Assembly: GCF_013267835.1 (NCBI RefSeq)
Contig: NZ_CP053939.1
Coordinates: forward strand, 930,001 to 994,000
Reading direction: 5' to 3'
Source of the DNA: Neisseria mucosa
Lineage (GTDB): Bacteria; Pseudomonadota; Gammaproteobacteria; Burkholderiales; Neisseriaceae
DNA length: 64,000 nucleotides
Position 1 is the stretch's first letter. Every line of letters starts with the position of its first letter. The notes under the pieces are model-generated. The model worked only from the letters and a program-made list of their open reading frames with translations. It ran no database searches and was not told the origin of the DNA. Positions 26,712 through 38,316 of the stretch are shown in pieces. A program made the translations under genes and the position numbers.

Positions 26712-28688
26712 ATGTCCCGAATTGCCGCCCTGCCCGACCATCTTGTTAACCAAATCGCCGCCGGCGAAGTGGTCGAACGCCCTGCCAACGCCTTGAAAGA
26801 AATTGTTGAAAACAGTATCGATGCAGGCGCGACAGCGATTGATGTCGAGCTGGCAGGCGGCGGCATCCGCCTGATTCGCGTCAGCGACAACGGCAGCGGT
26901 ATCCATCCGGACGACATCGAGCTTGCGCTCCACCGCCACGCCACCAGCAAAATCAAAACCTTAAACGATTTGGAACACGTTGCCAGCATGGGCTTTCGCG
27001 GCGAAGGCTTGGCCAGTATCGCCTCCGTCAGCCGCCTGACCCTGACCAGCCGTCAAGACGGCAGCGCGCACGCAACCCAAGTTAAAGCCGAAGACGGCAA
27101 ACTCAGCAGCCCCACCGCCGCCGCCCACCCCGTCGGCACCACCATCGAAGCTGCCGAACTCTTCTTCAACACCCCCGCGCGGCGCAAGTTCCTCAAATCC
27201 GAAAACACCGAATACGCCCACTGCGCCACCATGCTCGAACGCCTCGCACTGGCGCATCCGCACATTGCATTCTCACTTAAACGCGACGGCAAACCAGTGT
27301 TCAAACTTCCTGCACAAAGCCTGCACGAACGCATAGCCGCCATTGTCGGCGATGATTTTCAGACGGCCTCGTTGGAAATTGACAGCGGCAATGGCGCATT
27401 GCGGCTCTATGGCGCGATTGCCAAGCCGACCTTTGCCAAAGGCAAAACCGACAAACAATACTGCTTCGTCAACCATCGTTTTGTCCGCGACAAAGTCATG
27501 CTCCATGCCGTCAAGCAGGCATACCGCGATGTATTGCACAACGCGCTGACGCCTGCTTTCGTCCTCTTTCTCGACCTGCCGCCCGAAGCCGTGGATGTCA
27601 ACGTCCACCCGACCAAAACCGAAATCCGCTTCCGCGACAGCCAGCAAGTACACCAACTCGTGTTCCACACACTCAACAAAGCCCTTGCCGACACGCGTGC
27701 CGACTTGACCGAAAGCGTTAGCAACGCAGGCGAAGTGTTGCATGACATTACCGGCGTTACGCCTGCACCAATGCCGTCTGAAAACAACAGCGAAAATCTG
27801 TTTGATGACGTATCCAACTACCCGACAGGCAACAAATCCGACACACGCAATGCCTTTGGTTCATCAGGTAAAACCGCGCCTATGCCTTACCAAGCCGCAC
27901 GCGCGCCGCAACAACGCAGCCTGTCCCTGCGCGAAAGCCGCGCGGCCATGAATACTTATGCCGAACTCTACAAAAAAACCGACGACATTGACCTTGAGTT
28001 GAGCCAATTCGAGCAGGCACGTTTCGGCAATATGCCGTCTGAAATGCCTACCCAAAAAACAGATACGCCGCTTTCAGATGGTCTTCCATCACAATCCGAA
28101 CTGCCGCCGCTCGGCTTTGCCATTGCCCAATTATTAGGCATCTACATCCTTGCCCAAGCCGAAGACAGCCTGTTGCTCATCGATATGCACGCCGCTGCCG
28201 AACGCGTCAACTACGAGAAAATGAAACGCCAACGTCAGGAAAACGGCAACCTGCAAAGCCAGCGCCTGCTTATTCCCGTAACCTTTGCCGCGTCCCACGA
28301 AGAATGCGCCGCCCTCGCCGATCATGCCGAAGCACTGGCAGGCTTCGGGCTGGAACTGTCCGACATGGGCGGCAATACCCTTGCCGTCCGCGCCGTCCCC
28401 GCCATGCTCGGCAAAGCCGACGTCGTTTCACTGGCCAAAGACGTATTGGGCGAACTCGCCCAAGTCGGCAGCAGCCAAACCATCGAAGAACACGAAAACC
28501 ACATCCTTGCCACCATGTCCTGCCACGGTTCCGTCCGCGCCGGCCGCCAACTTACCCTGCCGGAAATGAATGCGCTCCTGCGCGATATGGAAAATACGCC
28601 GCGCAGCAACCAATGTAACCATGGCCGTCCGACATGGGTCAAACTGACTTTAAAAGAATTGGATGCGTTGTTTTTACGCGGACAGTAA
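26712..28688 (+). CDS. mutL: DNA mismatch repair protein MutL
   Basis: MutL couples MutS mismatch recognition to strand cleavage. The 658-residue protein has the GHKL ATPase motifs NQIAAGEVVERPANALKE, DNGSGI and GFRGEGLASI. The C-terminal domain keeps the endonuclease signature DMHAAAERVNYE (DxHAxxExxxxE, with Met for the usual Gln) and CNHGRPT, as expected in a genus without MutH. The linker between them (about 340-460) carries two AT-dialect DUS, and one AG-DUS is in the ATPase half. The start has a GAAAGAAA ribosome site. Confidence 0.96.
   Translation: MSRIAALPDHLVNQIAAGEVVERPANALKEIVENSIDAGATAIDVELAGGGIRLIRVSDNGSGIHPDDIELALHRHATSKIKTLNDLEHVASMGFRGEGLASIASVSRLTLTSRQDGSAHATQVKAEDGKLSSPTAAAHPVGTTIEAAELFFNTPARRKFLKSENTEYAHCATMLERLALAHPHIAFSLKRDGKPVFKLPAQSLHERIAAIVGDDFQTASLEIDSGNGALRLYGAIAKPTFAKGKTDKQYCFVNHRFVRDKVMLHAVKQAYRDVLHNALTPAFVLFLDLPPEAVDVNVHPTKTEIRFRDSQQVHQLVFHTLNKALADTRADLTESVSNAGEVLHDITGVTPAPMPSENNSENLFDDVSNYPTGNKSDTRNAFGSSGKTAPMPYQAARAPQQRSLSLRESRAAMNTYAELYKKTDDIDLELSQFEQARFGNMPSEMPTQKTDTPLSDGLPSQSELPPLGFAIAQLLGIYILAQAEDSLLLIDMHAAAERVNYEKMKRQRQENGNLQSQRLLIPVTFAASHEECAALADHAEALAGFGLELSDMGGNTLAVRAVPAMLGKADVVSLAKDVLGELAQVGSSQTIEEHENHILATMSCHGSVRAGRQLTLPEMNALLRDMENTPRSNQCNHGRPTWVKLTLKELDALFLRGQ
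27358..27369 (-). repeat. AG-DUS inside mutL
   Basis: Read on the minus strand; the coding strand encodes DFQTAS at this point. Confidence 0.9.
27771..27782 (+). repeat. AT-dialect DUS inside mutL, first copy
   Basis: ATGCCGTCTGAA encodes MPSE in the flexible MutL linker. Confidence 0.9.
28032..28043 (+). repeat. AT-dialect DUS inside mutL, second copy
   Basis: A second ATGCCGTCTGAA, again encoding MPSE, 261 bases (87 codons) after the first. A degenerate DUS (TTCAGATGGTC) follows at about 28074. Confidence 0.9.
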
Positions 28689-28696
28689 CGCCGATA

Positions 28697-28732
28697 AAAA
28701 GGCCGTCTGAAACTGCTTTCAGACGGCCTTTT
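28697..28732. terminator. DUS hairpin between mutL and kdsA
   Basis: A 16-bp stem with 4-base loop between convergent genes, with A and T runs for both directions. Confidence 0.9.
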
Positions 28733-28745
28733 AATTGATTGACCC

Positions 28746-30046
<1,301 letters not shown>

Positions 30047-30124
30047 GGGTTTCCTTTTTGATTGTGGGTTGATTTGCGGTTTTAACTTCAGTGAAGCTAA
30101 AACCGCTGTTTGTGTGATTGAGGA

Positions 30125-31666
30125 TTAGTTATTGGGAAAGTCTGATTCGTCAAACTCGGGTTCCGGGTCGCTTTGAAGGACTTTTCCGTTTAATTTCAAC
30201 TCGCTGTTTTGCAGAGTCAGATGGGTTTTGACATTATCGTCTTCTAAGGTCAAATATTTTTCTCTTGCCATGCTTTTAATGGTGCTGTCTACCATCAGGC
30301 GCAAGGTCTCGTTGATATCGTCGATGCTGGCGCGGCCTGCGGCTTCATCTTCGGCATTGACGCTAAACAGGCTGCTTACTTGGTTGACGGCGAGCTGCTC
30401 CAACAATTTTTGCGGTACGCTCATGTTGAAGTCGGCTTCGGTTTTCTTCAGCATATCGCCCAGGCTGTTGAGGTCTTTGGCTGTCAAACCTTTAAAGGCA
30501 AGCTTGCCGCTGACATCGACATCACCATTAGGCATGGTAAATTTGAAGGTTTTGATGTTTAAAACCGGATTGTTGGTAAACAGGCCCGAAGCCTCGTTTT
30601 TGGCCGTCTGAAGCAAAGAAGCCTGAATTTCTTCTTCGCTCATTTTCTTCACGGACACTTCGGCAATTTTGTTTTTCAACGCCAAAAGTGATGCGGCGTC
30701 CAAATGCTCGGCGGCAACATTGATGTCCAGAGGGCCGTATTTGTCTTCGCCATAGGTCAGGCTTTCAAATTGGAAGCGGCCTTCGCTGTTGATGAATTTA
30801 TCGACTGCGCCGGTCTGGGTATCGAAACGCAGTTTGTTGACTTCGATTTTAGACGGAGCAATCGTGCCGGTCGGATTGATGAATGCACCGATTTGCAGGT
30901 TAGTCACAAGGTTGACCAACTCGTTCAACTTAACGTTGTAATCGATGTTTTCTTTCCATTGCAGCAGGAATTTATCCAGCGTAATGCTGCTCTTGCCCAA
31001 AGAAAGTTTGGTCAGGCCGTCTTCCGTTTCGGATTGGAAGCGCAGGTTTTCCAAAGACACATCGCCTTTGTCGGCCAATTTGACTTGCAAAGACGGCGCA
31101 AGGTAATCGTGGCGATAGCTTTTGAAGCCTTGGCTGTAATCAGTATTGCCGCTAAAGCCTTTCCAGTTGAGCTTAATACCGGAAAGCTCTTCATAATCGA
31201 AGGCGGGGATATTGAGGCTGAGTTTGCCGTCGCCGGAAAGGTAAACCGTATTGGTCATGGTCAACGGCATTTGCTGGCCGAAGAAGCGGTCTAAAACTTT
31301 TTTGGTTTCCGGATGGTATTGGAACTCGGTTTCCACGTGGGCGCGCGTACCGAAGCCGCCGGCAAACGGGCCGTGGGTTACGTGGTTGATGACCGTAATC
31401 GGCTCTTGCAGGACGGTTTTCAAATTGTCCGGCAGGTATTTTTGCGTATTTTGAAGCAGGGTCGGCTTGAGGCGGATGACGGTCGTCTCGGTTGAACTGA
31501 ACCAGCCGCGATCGTATTGGTGGGATTCAACGGTCAGGAAACCGGACTCCTGCAACAGCTTTTGTTGCTCGGTCAGGCTTTCTTCCGCTTTGACACCGAG
31601 ATAGTAAGGCGTGCCGAGCGCAGCGGCGATAACGACGGCGGCAGTCGGGATAAGATACTTTTTCAT
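30125..31666 (-). CDS. DUF945 family protein (YdgA-like)
   Basis: A 513-residue protein with an N-terminal membrane anchor or signal at residues 4-25, then a long extracytoplasmic part with repeated beta-strand patterns. It matches DUF945 (YdgA/YihF-like) by YDRGWFSSTETTVI near residue 50 and HGPF near 110. The family is thought to act in the periplasm but its role is not established. ATG 31666 is used; the GTG just before it is in frame. The tail is acidic (EFDESDFPNN). A DUS-like core occurs at 30601-30612 in the gene. Confidence 0.8.
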   Translation of the reverse strand: MKKYLIPTAAVVIAAALGTPYYLGVKAEESLTEQQKLLQESGFLTVESHQYDRGWFSSTETTVIRLKPTLLQNTQKYLPDNLKTVLQEPITVINHVTHGPFAGGFGTRAHVETEFQYHPETKKVLDRFFGQQMPLTMTNTVYLSGDGKLSLNIPAFDYEELSGIKLNWKGFSGNTDYSQGFKSYRHDYLAPSLQVKLADKGDVSLENLRFQSETEDGLTKLSLGKSSITLDKFLLQWKENIDYNVKLNELVNLVTNLQIGAFINPTGTIAPSKIEVNKLRFDTQTGAVDKFINSEGRFQFESLTYGEDKYGPLDINVAAEHLDAASLLALKNKIAEVSVKKMSEEEIQASLLQTAKNEASGLFTNNPVLNIKTFKFTMPNGDVDVSGKLAFKGLTAKDLNSLGDMLKKTEADFNMSVPQKLLEQLAVNQVSSLFSVNAEDEAAGRASIDDINETLRLMVDSTIKSMAREKYLTLEDDNVKTHLTLQNSELKLNGKVLQSDPEPEFDESDFPNN

Positions 31667-31734
31667 CACTTCAAACAGATTAGGTTCAAAGCGTAAAGCA
31701 TAGCATTTTTTAGCTGTTTTGTCTTATCCGCCGT

Positions 31735-31746
31735 TTCAGACGGCCT
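31735..31746 (-). repeat. AG-DUS between the DUF945 gene and trpG
   Basis: Unpaired copy in the divergent gap, just upstream of the trpG -10. Confidence 0.9.
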
Positions 31747-31760
31747 TTCAGTAAAGATTG

Positions 31761-31769
31761 TGATATTAT
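31761..31769 (+). promoter_or_regulatory. trpG promoter, extended -10
   Basis: TGA-TATTAT matches TGnTATAAT with one mismatch, 73 bases before the trpG start. The 60-base leader shows no tryptophan-rich leader peptide. Confidence 0.55.
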
Positions 31770-31841
31770 GCAAACATAAACGATTTTTACACTTTTGGCA
31801 GGCCTTACCCTATCTGCCAAAATGTCATTAAAGGTTTGCAA

Positions 31842-32432
31842 ATGCTTTTATTTATCGACAATTATGACAGCTTCACCTACAACATCGTCCAATACTTTGC
31901 CGAATTGGGGCAGGAAGTTTTGGTTCGCTGCAACGATGAAATCACCATCGAAGAAATCGAAGCCCTAAAACCGCAATATCTGGTCATCGGCCCCGGCCCT
32001 TGCTCCCCGAAAGAAGCAGGAATTTCTGTTGCAGCCATGCAGCACTTTGCCGGCAGGCTGCCCGTCATGGGCGTGTGTCTCGGCCATCAAACCATGGGCG
32101 AAGCGTTCGGCGGCAATGTCGTGCGCGCGCAAACGATGATGCACGGCAAAGTCTCCCCTGTTTTCCATCACGGCACAGGCATGTTTAAAGACCTGCCCAA
32201 TCCAGTCAACTGCACGCGCTACCACAGCCTGGCCATCGACCGCGCCACCCTGCCCGACTGCCTCGAAATTACCGCATGGACGGAAGACGGAGAAATCATG
32301 GGCGTACGCCACAAAGAATATGCCGTCGAAGGCGTACAGTTCCACCCCGAAGCCCTGCTGACCGAACACGGCCACGATATGCTGAAAAACTTCTTGGAAG
32401 AATTCAAAGACTATCGTCCGCAAAAATCTTAA
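31842..32432 (+). CDS. trpG: Anthranilate synthase component II (glutamine amidotransferase)
   Basis: TrpG releases ammonia from glutamine for TrpE. The 196-residue class I amidotransferase has [11 protein letters not shown] at 4-14, the oxyanion strand VIGPGPCSP at 48-56, the nucleophile Cys79 in GVCLGHQ, and the His/Glu pair in [13 protein letters not shown] near 170. ATG 31842 is preceded by AAAGG; the TTG two codons earlier is unlikely. It is paired with trpD, not trpE. Some homologues also serve PabB, which cannot be judged here. Confidence 0.95.
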   Translation: MLLFIDNYDSFTYNIVQYFAELGQEVLVRCNDEITIEEIEALKPQYLVIGPGPCSPKEAGISVAAMQHFAGRLPVMGVCLGHQTMGEAFGGNVVRAQTMMHGKVSPVFHHGTGMFKDLPNPVNCTRYHSLAIDRATLPDCLEITAWTEDGEIMGVRHKEYAVEGVQFHPEALLTEHGHDMLKNFLEEFKDYRPQKS

Positions 32433-32435
32433 TGA

Positions 32436-32488
32436 AAGGCCGTCTGAAAGGTATTTGACAATGTTCAAACCGCATTTTCAGACGGCCT
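32436..32488. terminator. Wide DUS inverted pair between trpG and trpD
   Basis: Two opposed AG-DUS (32437-32448 and 32477-32488) with a 28-base gap. The long loop makes a weaker hairpin than others here. It lies between two genes expected to be cotranscribed. Confidence 0.55.
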
Positions 32489-32520
32489 GAATCACATCGG
32501 ACACAAACAAAGGAAAAATC

Positions 32521-33549
32521 ATGATTACCCCTCAACAAGCGATTGAACGCCTCATCAGCAATAACGAACTTTTCTACGATGAAATGACCGACCTCATGCG
32601 CCAAATCATGAGCGGCCAAGTTCCGCCCGAGCAAATCGCCGCCATCCTGACCGGCCTGCGGATTAAAGTTGAAACCGTTTCCGAGATTACCGCCGCAGCC
32701 AGCGTAATGCGCGAATTTGCCACCAAAGTACCGCTGGAAAATGCCGATGATTTGGTCGATATTGTCGGTACAGGCGGCGACGGTGCCAAAACCTTCAATA
32801 TTTCCACAACTTCCATGTTTGTCGCGGCTGCGGCAGGCGCGAAAGTCGCCAAACACGGCGGCCGCTCCGTTTCTTCATCCAGCGGCGCTGCCGATGTCAT
32901 GGAACAAATGGGCGCCAACCTCAATCTCAACCCCGAACAGGTTGCCCAAAGCATTCAGCAAACCGGCATCGGCTTTATGTTCGCGCCCAACCACCACAGC
33001 GCTATGCGCTATGTTGCCCCAGTCCGCCGTTCGCTCGGCTTCCGCAGCATCTTCAATATCTTGGGCCCACTGACCAATCCTGCCGGCGCGGCAAACCAAC
33101 TCTTGGGCGTGTTCCACATCGACTTGTGCGGCATTCTTTCCCGCGTATTGCAACAGCTTGGTTCCAAGCATGTTTTGGTTGTGTGCGGCGAAGGCGGTTT
33201 GGATGAAATCACGCTGACCGGCAAAACCCGCGTTGCCGAACTGAAAGACGGCAAAATCACCGAATACGATATCAGCCCGGCCGATTTCGGCATGGAAATC
33301 CGCCGCAATTTGGACGAAATCAAAGTCGAAAACGCGCAAGAATCCCTGCAAAAAATGAACGAAGTGCTGGATGGCAAAGTCGGTGCCGCACGCGACATCG
33401 TCGTCCTCAATGCAGCCGCCGCGCTCTACGCAGGAAATGTGGTCGCATCGCTGGCGGACGGTGTCAAAGCCGCGCAAGAAGCCATCGACTCCGGCAAAGC
33501 CAAAGCCAAAAAAGACGAGTTTATCGAATTTGGCAAACAGTTTGCCTAA
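32521..33549 (+). CDS. trpD: Anthranilate phosphoribosyltransferase
   Basis: TrpD joins anthranilate to PRPP, the second step of tryptophan synthesis. The 342-residue protein has the PRPP loop [14 protein letters not shown] near residue 82, [18 protein letters not shown] near 112 and the FGP-type segment [12 protein letters not shown] near 180. An AAAGGAAA ribosome site lies before the ATG. A DUS hairpin follows. Confidence 0.97.
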   Translation: MITPQQAIERLISNNELFYDEMTDLMRQIMSGQVPPEQIAAILTGLRIKVETVSEITAAASVMREFATKVPLENADDLVDIVGTGGDGAKTFNISTTSMFVAAAAGAKVAKHGGRSVSSSSGAADVMEQMGANLNLNPEQVAQSIQQTGIGFMFAPNHHSAMRYVAPVRRSLGFRSIFNILGPLTNPAGAANQLLGVFHIDLCGILSRVLQQLGSKHVLVVCGEGGLDEITLTGKTRVAELKDGKITEYDISPADFGMEIRRNLDEIKVENAQESLQKMNEVLDGKVGAARDIVVLNAAAALYAGNVVASLADGVKAAQEAIDSGKAKAKKDEFIEFGKQFA

Positions 33550-33566
33550 ACTTTAAAACCATAAAC

Positions 33567-33600
33567 AAAGGCCGTCTGAAAAATCTTTCAGACGGCCTTT
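33567..33600. terminator. DUS hairpin between trpD and the CsbD-like gene
   Basis: A 15-bp stem with a 4-base loop between convergent genes. Confidence 0.9.
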
Positions 33601-33613
33601 TATTCTTTAAATA

Positions 33614-33964
33614 TTAAAATTTGCTTTTAATATCATTAATCAAGCCTTCAGCTTTTTCTTTGGCTTCTTCAGCCAAGTGTGCTACTTTCTCTTTGGCTTC
33701 ACCGGCTAAATGAGCTGCTTTTTCTTTAGCTTCACCTGCAAAGTTTTCTACTTTTTCTTTAGCCTCGCCTGCGAAGTGCGCCGCTTTTTCTTTGGCTTCA
33801 CCTGCAAAGTTTTCTGCTTTTTCTTTAGCATCCGCAGCAACTTCTTTTGTCTTACCGACGCCTTGTTGAACTACGCCTTCAGCTTTGAGTTTGGAATCGT
33901 CAAGAACTTCGCCGGCTTTCTCTTTTACTTCACCGCTGATTTGATCTAATTTGCCAGTCATCAT
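33614..33964 (-). CDS. CsbD-like protein with LEA-type 11-residue repeats
   Basis: A 116-residue, very hydrophilic protein. The first 40 residues (KLDQISGEVKEKAGEVLDDSKLKAEG) match the CsbD stress-protein family. From about residue 44 six tandem 11-residue units follow, of the form AGEAKEKxxHF or AGEAKEKVENF, like group 3 LEA and other amphipathic-helix desiccation proteins. At DNA level these are 33-bp tandem repeats at about 33650-33845. No signal peptide. The ATGATG start leaves a one-residue ambiguity behind AGAAGGA. A general stress role is inferred. Confidence 0.8.
   Translation of the reverse strand: MMTGKLDQISGEVKEKAGEVLDDSKLKAEGVVQQGVGKTKEVAADAKEKAENFAGEAKEKAAHFAGEAKEKVENFAGEAKEKAAHLAGEAKEKVAHLAEEAKEKAEGLINDIKSKF
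33650..33845 (-). repeat. 33-bp tandem repeats in the CsbD-like gene
   Basis: Six imperfect 33-bp units encode the 11-residue helix repeat. Such units can expand or contract in frame, so copy number may differ between strains. Confidence 0.8.
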
Positions 33965-34080
33965 TTATTCCTTCTTAGTTTCATGTTGATAAGAGTAATC
34001 ACTATATCCCAAAAGATATTGGGTTGCAACTTAAAGTCTGTCTCAATATTAAAAACATAATAAAAATGGATTACGTCAAG

Positions 34081-34647
34081 TTAGCCCATCTGTTTCGATA
34101 TCGCTTCGGCTACTGCCTTGCCTATCATCTTACTGCCGAACTCATTGAAATGAAGCCCGTCGCACAGCATCACATCGGTCAAATCCTGCTCAAACATCAG
34201 GCTGTATAAATCATTGACGGCAAAACCATATTGCCTTGCCAAATCCTCCGCCACACGGTTATAGGCCTTCAAGTCGGCCAAATAGCGGCGCGAGGGTTTG
34301 ACGATATTGTGTACGCTTTCCAAAAACGGCGTACTGCTCGCCCAAATAATTTTTGCCCCTGTCTGTTTCAAATAATCAAAAATTTGAATCAGGTTGCTGC
34401 GGTAGGTTTCTATATCGGCCACCGGCCCGTTACAGCCCTGATTGTGGCGGATATCGTGCAAACCGCAGTTGATGTGGATAATGTCTCTTGCAGTCGCACC
34501 CTCTATCCATTGCCCGATATGCTCTAATACATCATGCGACGAACGGCAGTTTTCCGATGGAGAAACAATATCCGCCTCAGGCAAAGCGGCGCGTGTGTAA
34601 GGCTCCGAAGCAAGCCGCACGGAATCGCCGATTAAGTAAACGGTCAT
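34081..34647 (-). CDS. SGNH/GDSL-type esterase
   Basis: A 188-residue SGNH hydrolase. All four blocks can be seen: GDS at 7-9 (nucleophile Ser9), a glycine/asparagine pair at Asn60 and Gly62 in INCGLHD, and the catalytic Asp163/His166 in CDGLHFNEFG. There is no signal peptide, so it should be cytoplasmic. The substrate is not predictable; relatives deacylate lysophospholipids, sugars or peptidoglycan precursors. Its leader begins with a good GGGAGGAG-like ribosome site. Confidence 0.87.
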   Translation of the reverse strand: MTVYLIGDSVRLASEPYTRAALPEADIVSPSENCRSSHDVLEHIGQWIEGATARDIIHINCGLHDIRHNQGCNGPVADIETYRSNLIQIFDYLKQTGAKIIWASSTPFLESVHNIVKPSRRYLADLKAYNRVAEDLARQYGFAVNDLYSLMFEQDLTDVMLCDGLHFNEFGSKMIGKAVAEAISKQMG

Positions 34648-34680
34648 TTTTGTTCTCCTCCCTTTATTTGAACCAACAGC

Positions 34681-34736
34681 AAGGCCGTCTGAAATATCAC
34701 TTATATTATTATAAGAGTGCTATCTCAGACGGCCTT
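34681..34736. terminator. Degenerate DUS pair upstream of the SGNH gene
   Basis: AAGGCCGTCTGAAATA faces TATCTCAGACGGCCTT: 15 of 16 positions pair around a 24-base AT-rich loop. It lies 3' of the small membrane protein gene at 34770 and so can end that transcript. Confidence 0.6.
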
Positions 34737-34769
34737 AACTTCAGTCAAGTTCTATCGTTAAATCATAAA

Positions 34770-35027
34770 TTAACGCTGACTGTTTTTATAAAAATCAATT
34801 AATTGCTTGGCCTGCAACATGGGCAGCCCAAAACGGTCACTCACGGCTTTCCAATCCTTCCATTCCTGACCGGTCAGATTCTGCCCAACCCACTTGAGGT
34901 TTTCCGGATTGCTTTTGATTTTCTCAAAATAAGCCTGCTTGCGTTTCCAGTTGCGCGACCACACCAGCAACATGGTAAAAATACATAAAACAATCAATAC
35001 AATATTGGTAAACAACATCATGTCCAT
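34770..35027 (-). CDS. Small single-span membrane protein, function unknown
   Basis: An 85-residue protein with one hydrophobic helix at about 4-24 followed by a basic stretch (SRNWKRKQ) and a soluble tail containing WVGQNLTGQEWKDWKAVSDRFGL. Topology is therefore N-out with a cytoplasmic tail of about 55 residues. I do not recognise a family. GGGAG lies upstream of the start. Confidence 0.65.
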   Translation of the reverse strand: MDMMLFTNIVLIVLCIFTMLLVWSRNWKRKQAYFEKIKSNPENLKWVGQNLTGQEWKDWKAVSDRFGLPMLQAKQLIDFYKNSQR

Positions 35028-35071
35028 ACAACATACTCCCGCGTAGGTCTCAAAATCAGAAAATATGGATT

Positions 35072-35107
35072 GAAGGCCGTCTGAAAAACAATGTTTCAGA
35101 CGGCCTC
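35072..35107. terminator. DUS hairpin after the SMI1-like gene
   Basis: Opposed AG-DUS with a 9-base loop, 14 bp past the stop of the gene at 35121. Confidence 0.82.
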
Positions 35108-35120
35108 AATATTATTACAC

Positions 35121-35630
35121 TCAATCCAACATTATCTCTTTAGCCAATACTTCAGCCAACGTATTGCCAACTGGGATAAGCTCATCACTACTTTCACCGA
35201 GATTGCCTGAAGAGCTCATCACAATCTGCGGAGGAAAGTCGGGTTGTCTGAAATCATAGCAGTAAAACACACCTCCTCCATCGAACGCGATTGGCATCAA
35301 ATTAGGAGCGTAATGCCAGAACTGATAGATAAAATAAAATGATACGACTTCAGCAGGTGAAAAATAACCAAAATCCTGCTGATTCCCCAAGATACCGCCG
35401 TTTACAGAATACTGCCAAAGCTGCATCAGCTCATCTGGGATAAAAAAATGCTTTGGCAAACAAAATCCTGTGGCATTCAGTTGATCAGCATGGATTTCAA
35501 GAAGCCGTAATGAGTCTGCCCGTTCGCTCTCAGGCAGAGCAGCATGGAATGCGGCTATATCACTTGCAGTAGCTGGATTTTCTTTACTATAAAACTCAAA
35601 AGGCTGATACCACAATGCTTTATTTTCCAT
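35121..35630 (-). CDS. SMI1/KNR4 (SUKH)-like protein
   Basis: A 169-residue acidic protein. The pattern IPDELMQLWQYSVNGG, then an aromatic middle, then IAFDGGGVFYCYD and a C-terminal IPVGNTLAEVLAKE helix resembles the SUKH superfamily, which is rich in immunity proteins for polymorphic toxins. I use ATG 35630, with GGA about nine bases upstream; an in-frame GTG at 35648 overlaps the copA stop as GTGA and would allow coupled translation. No toxin gene is adjacent. Confidence 0.6.
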   Translation of the reverse strand: MENKALWYQPFEFYSKENPATASDIAAFHAALPESERADSLRLLEIHADQLNATGFCLPKHFFIPDELMQLWQYSVNGGILGNQQDFGYFSPAEVVSFYFIYQFWHYAPNLMPIAFDGGGVFYCYDFRQPDFPPQIVMSSSGNLGESSDELIPVGNTLAEVLAKEIMLD

Positions 35631-35644
35631 TCGATTTTTCCATA

Positions 35645-37807
<2,163 letters not shown>

Positions 37808-37901
37808 GGCAAAGCCTCCTATTGATTGTTTGGCGCATGTTTTTTGTGTTTATGTATTATCAAACGAAAACGACATAATGGCAAAAAGTAAGTTATCAAA
37901 A

Positions 37902-37939
37902 AACAAAGGCCGTCTGAAACAGTTCAGACGGCCTTTGTT
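37902..37939. terminator. Long DUS hairpin between copZ and copA
   Basis: A perfect 17-bp stem (AACAAAGGCCGTCTGAA with its complement) and a 4-base loop. It should end the copZ transcript ahead of copA. Confidence 0.9.
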
Positions 37940-37962
37940 CAAGAATGCTATGCCTAATTGGG

Positions 37963-38172
37963 TTACAAAGCCACGTCGTAGCCGCCGTCTTCTACGGCAT
38001 CAATCAGCGCGTCGGCATCTGTTTTGCTTTCATCGAAAGTAACCACGGCATTTTTATTTTCCAGGCTGACTTCTGCTTTTTCCACACCTTCTACGCCTTC
38101 CAAAAGACGGGTTACGCTTTTCACGCAGCCGCCGCAGGTCATGCCGTCGATGTTGAGGGTAACTGTTTGCAT
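37963..38172 (-). CDS. copZ: Copper chaperone CopZ-like heavy-metal-associated protein
   Basis: A 69-residue single HMA domain with the metal site GMTCGGC (Cys13, Cys16) and the ferredoxin-like ending DAVEDGGYDV. Such proteins carry Cu(I) to CopA. It lies 155 bp upstream of copA on the same strand but behind a strong hairpin, so separate promoters are likely. AAAGGAAA precedes the start. Confidence 0.92.
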   Translation of the reverse strand: MQTVTLNIDGMTCGGCVKSVTRLLEGVEGVEKAEVSLENKNAVVTFDESKTDADALIDAVEDGGYDVAL

Positions 38173-38251
38173 TTGTATTTCCTTTCATTCACACAAATAT
38201 GGTTGCCGAACACTTTACTCCTTACGCAAACAGCTTGCAAATTCTTCATTA

Positions 38252-38263
38252 AGGCCGTCTGAA
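38252..38263 (+). repeat. AG-DUS between copZ and the MFS gene
   Basis: Unpaired copy in the divergent gap, 54 bases before the MFS start. Confidence 0.9.
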
Positions 38264-38316
38264 AAATGCAGATAGGCGTACAATAACGACCTTTGCTTCA
38301 TCAAACGGACATAATA

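Noticed and set aside
37808..37901. The copA leader considered for a CueR operator
   Set aside because: No dyad of the ACCTTCC type with the expected long spacer could be seen.
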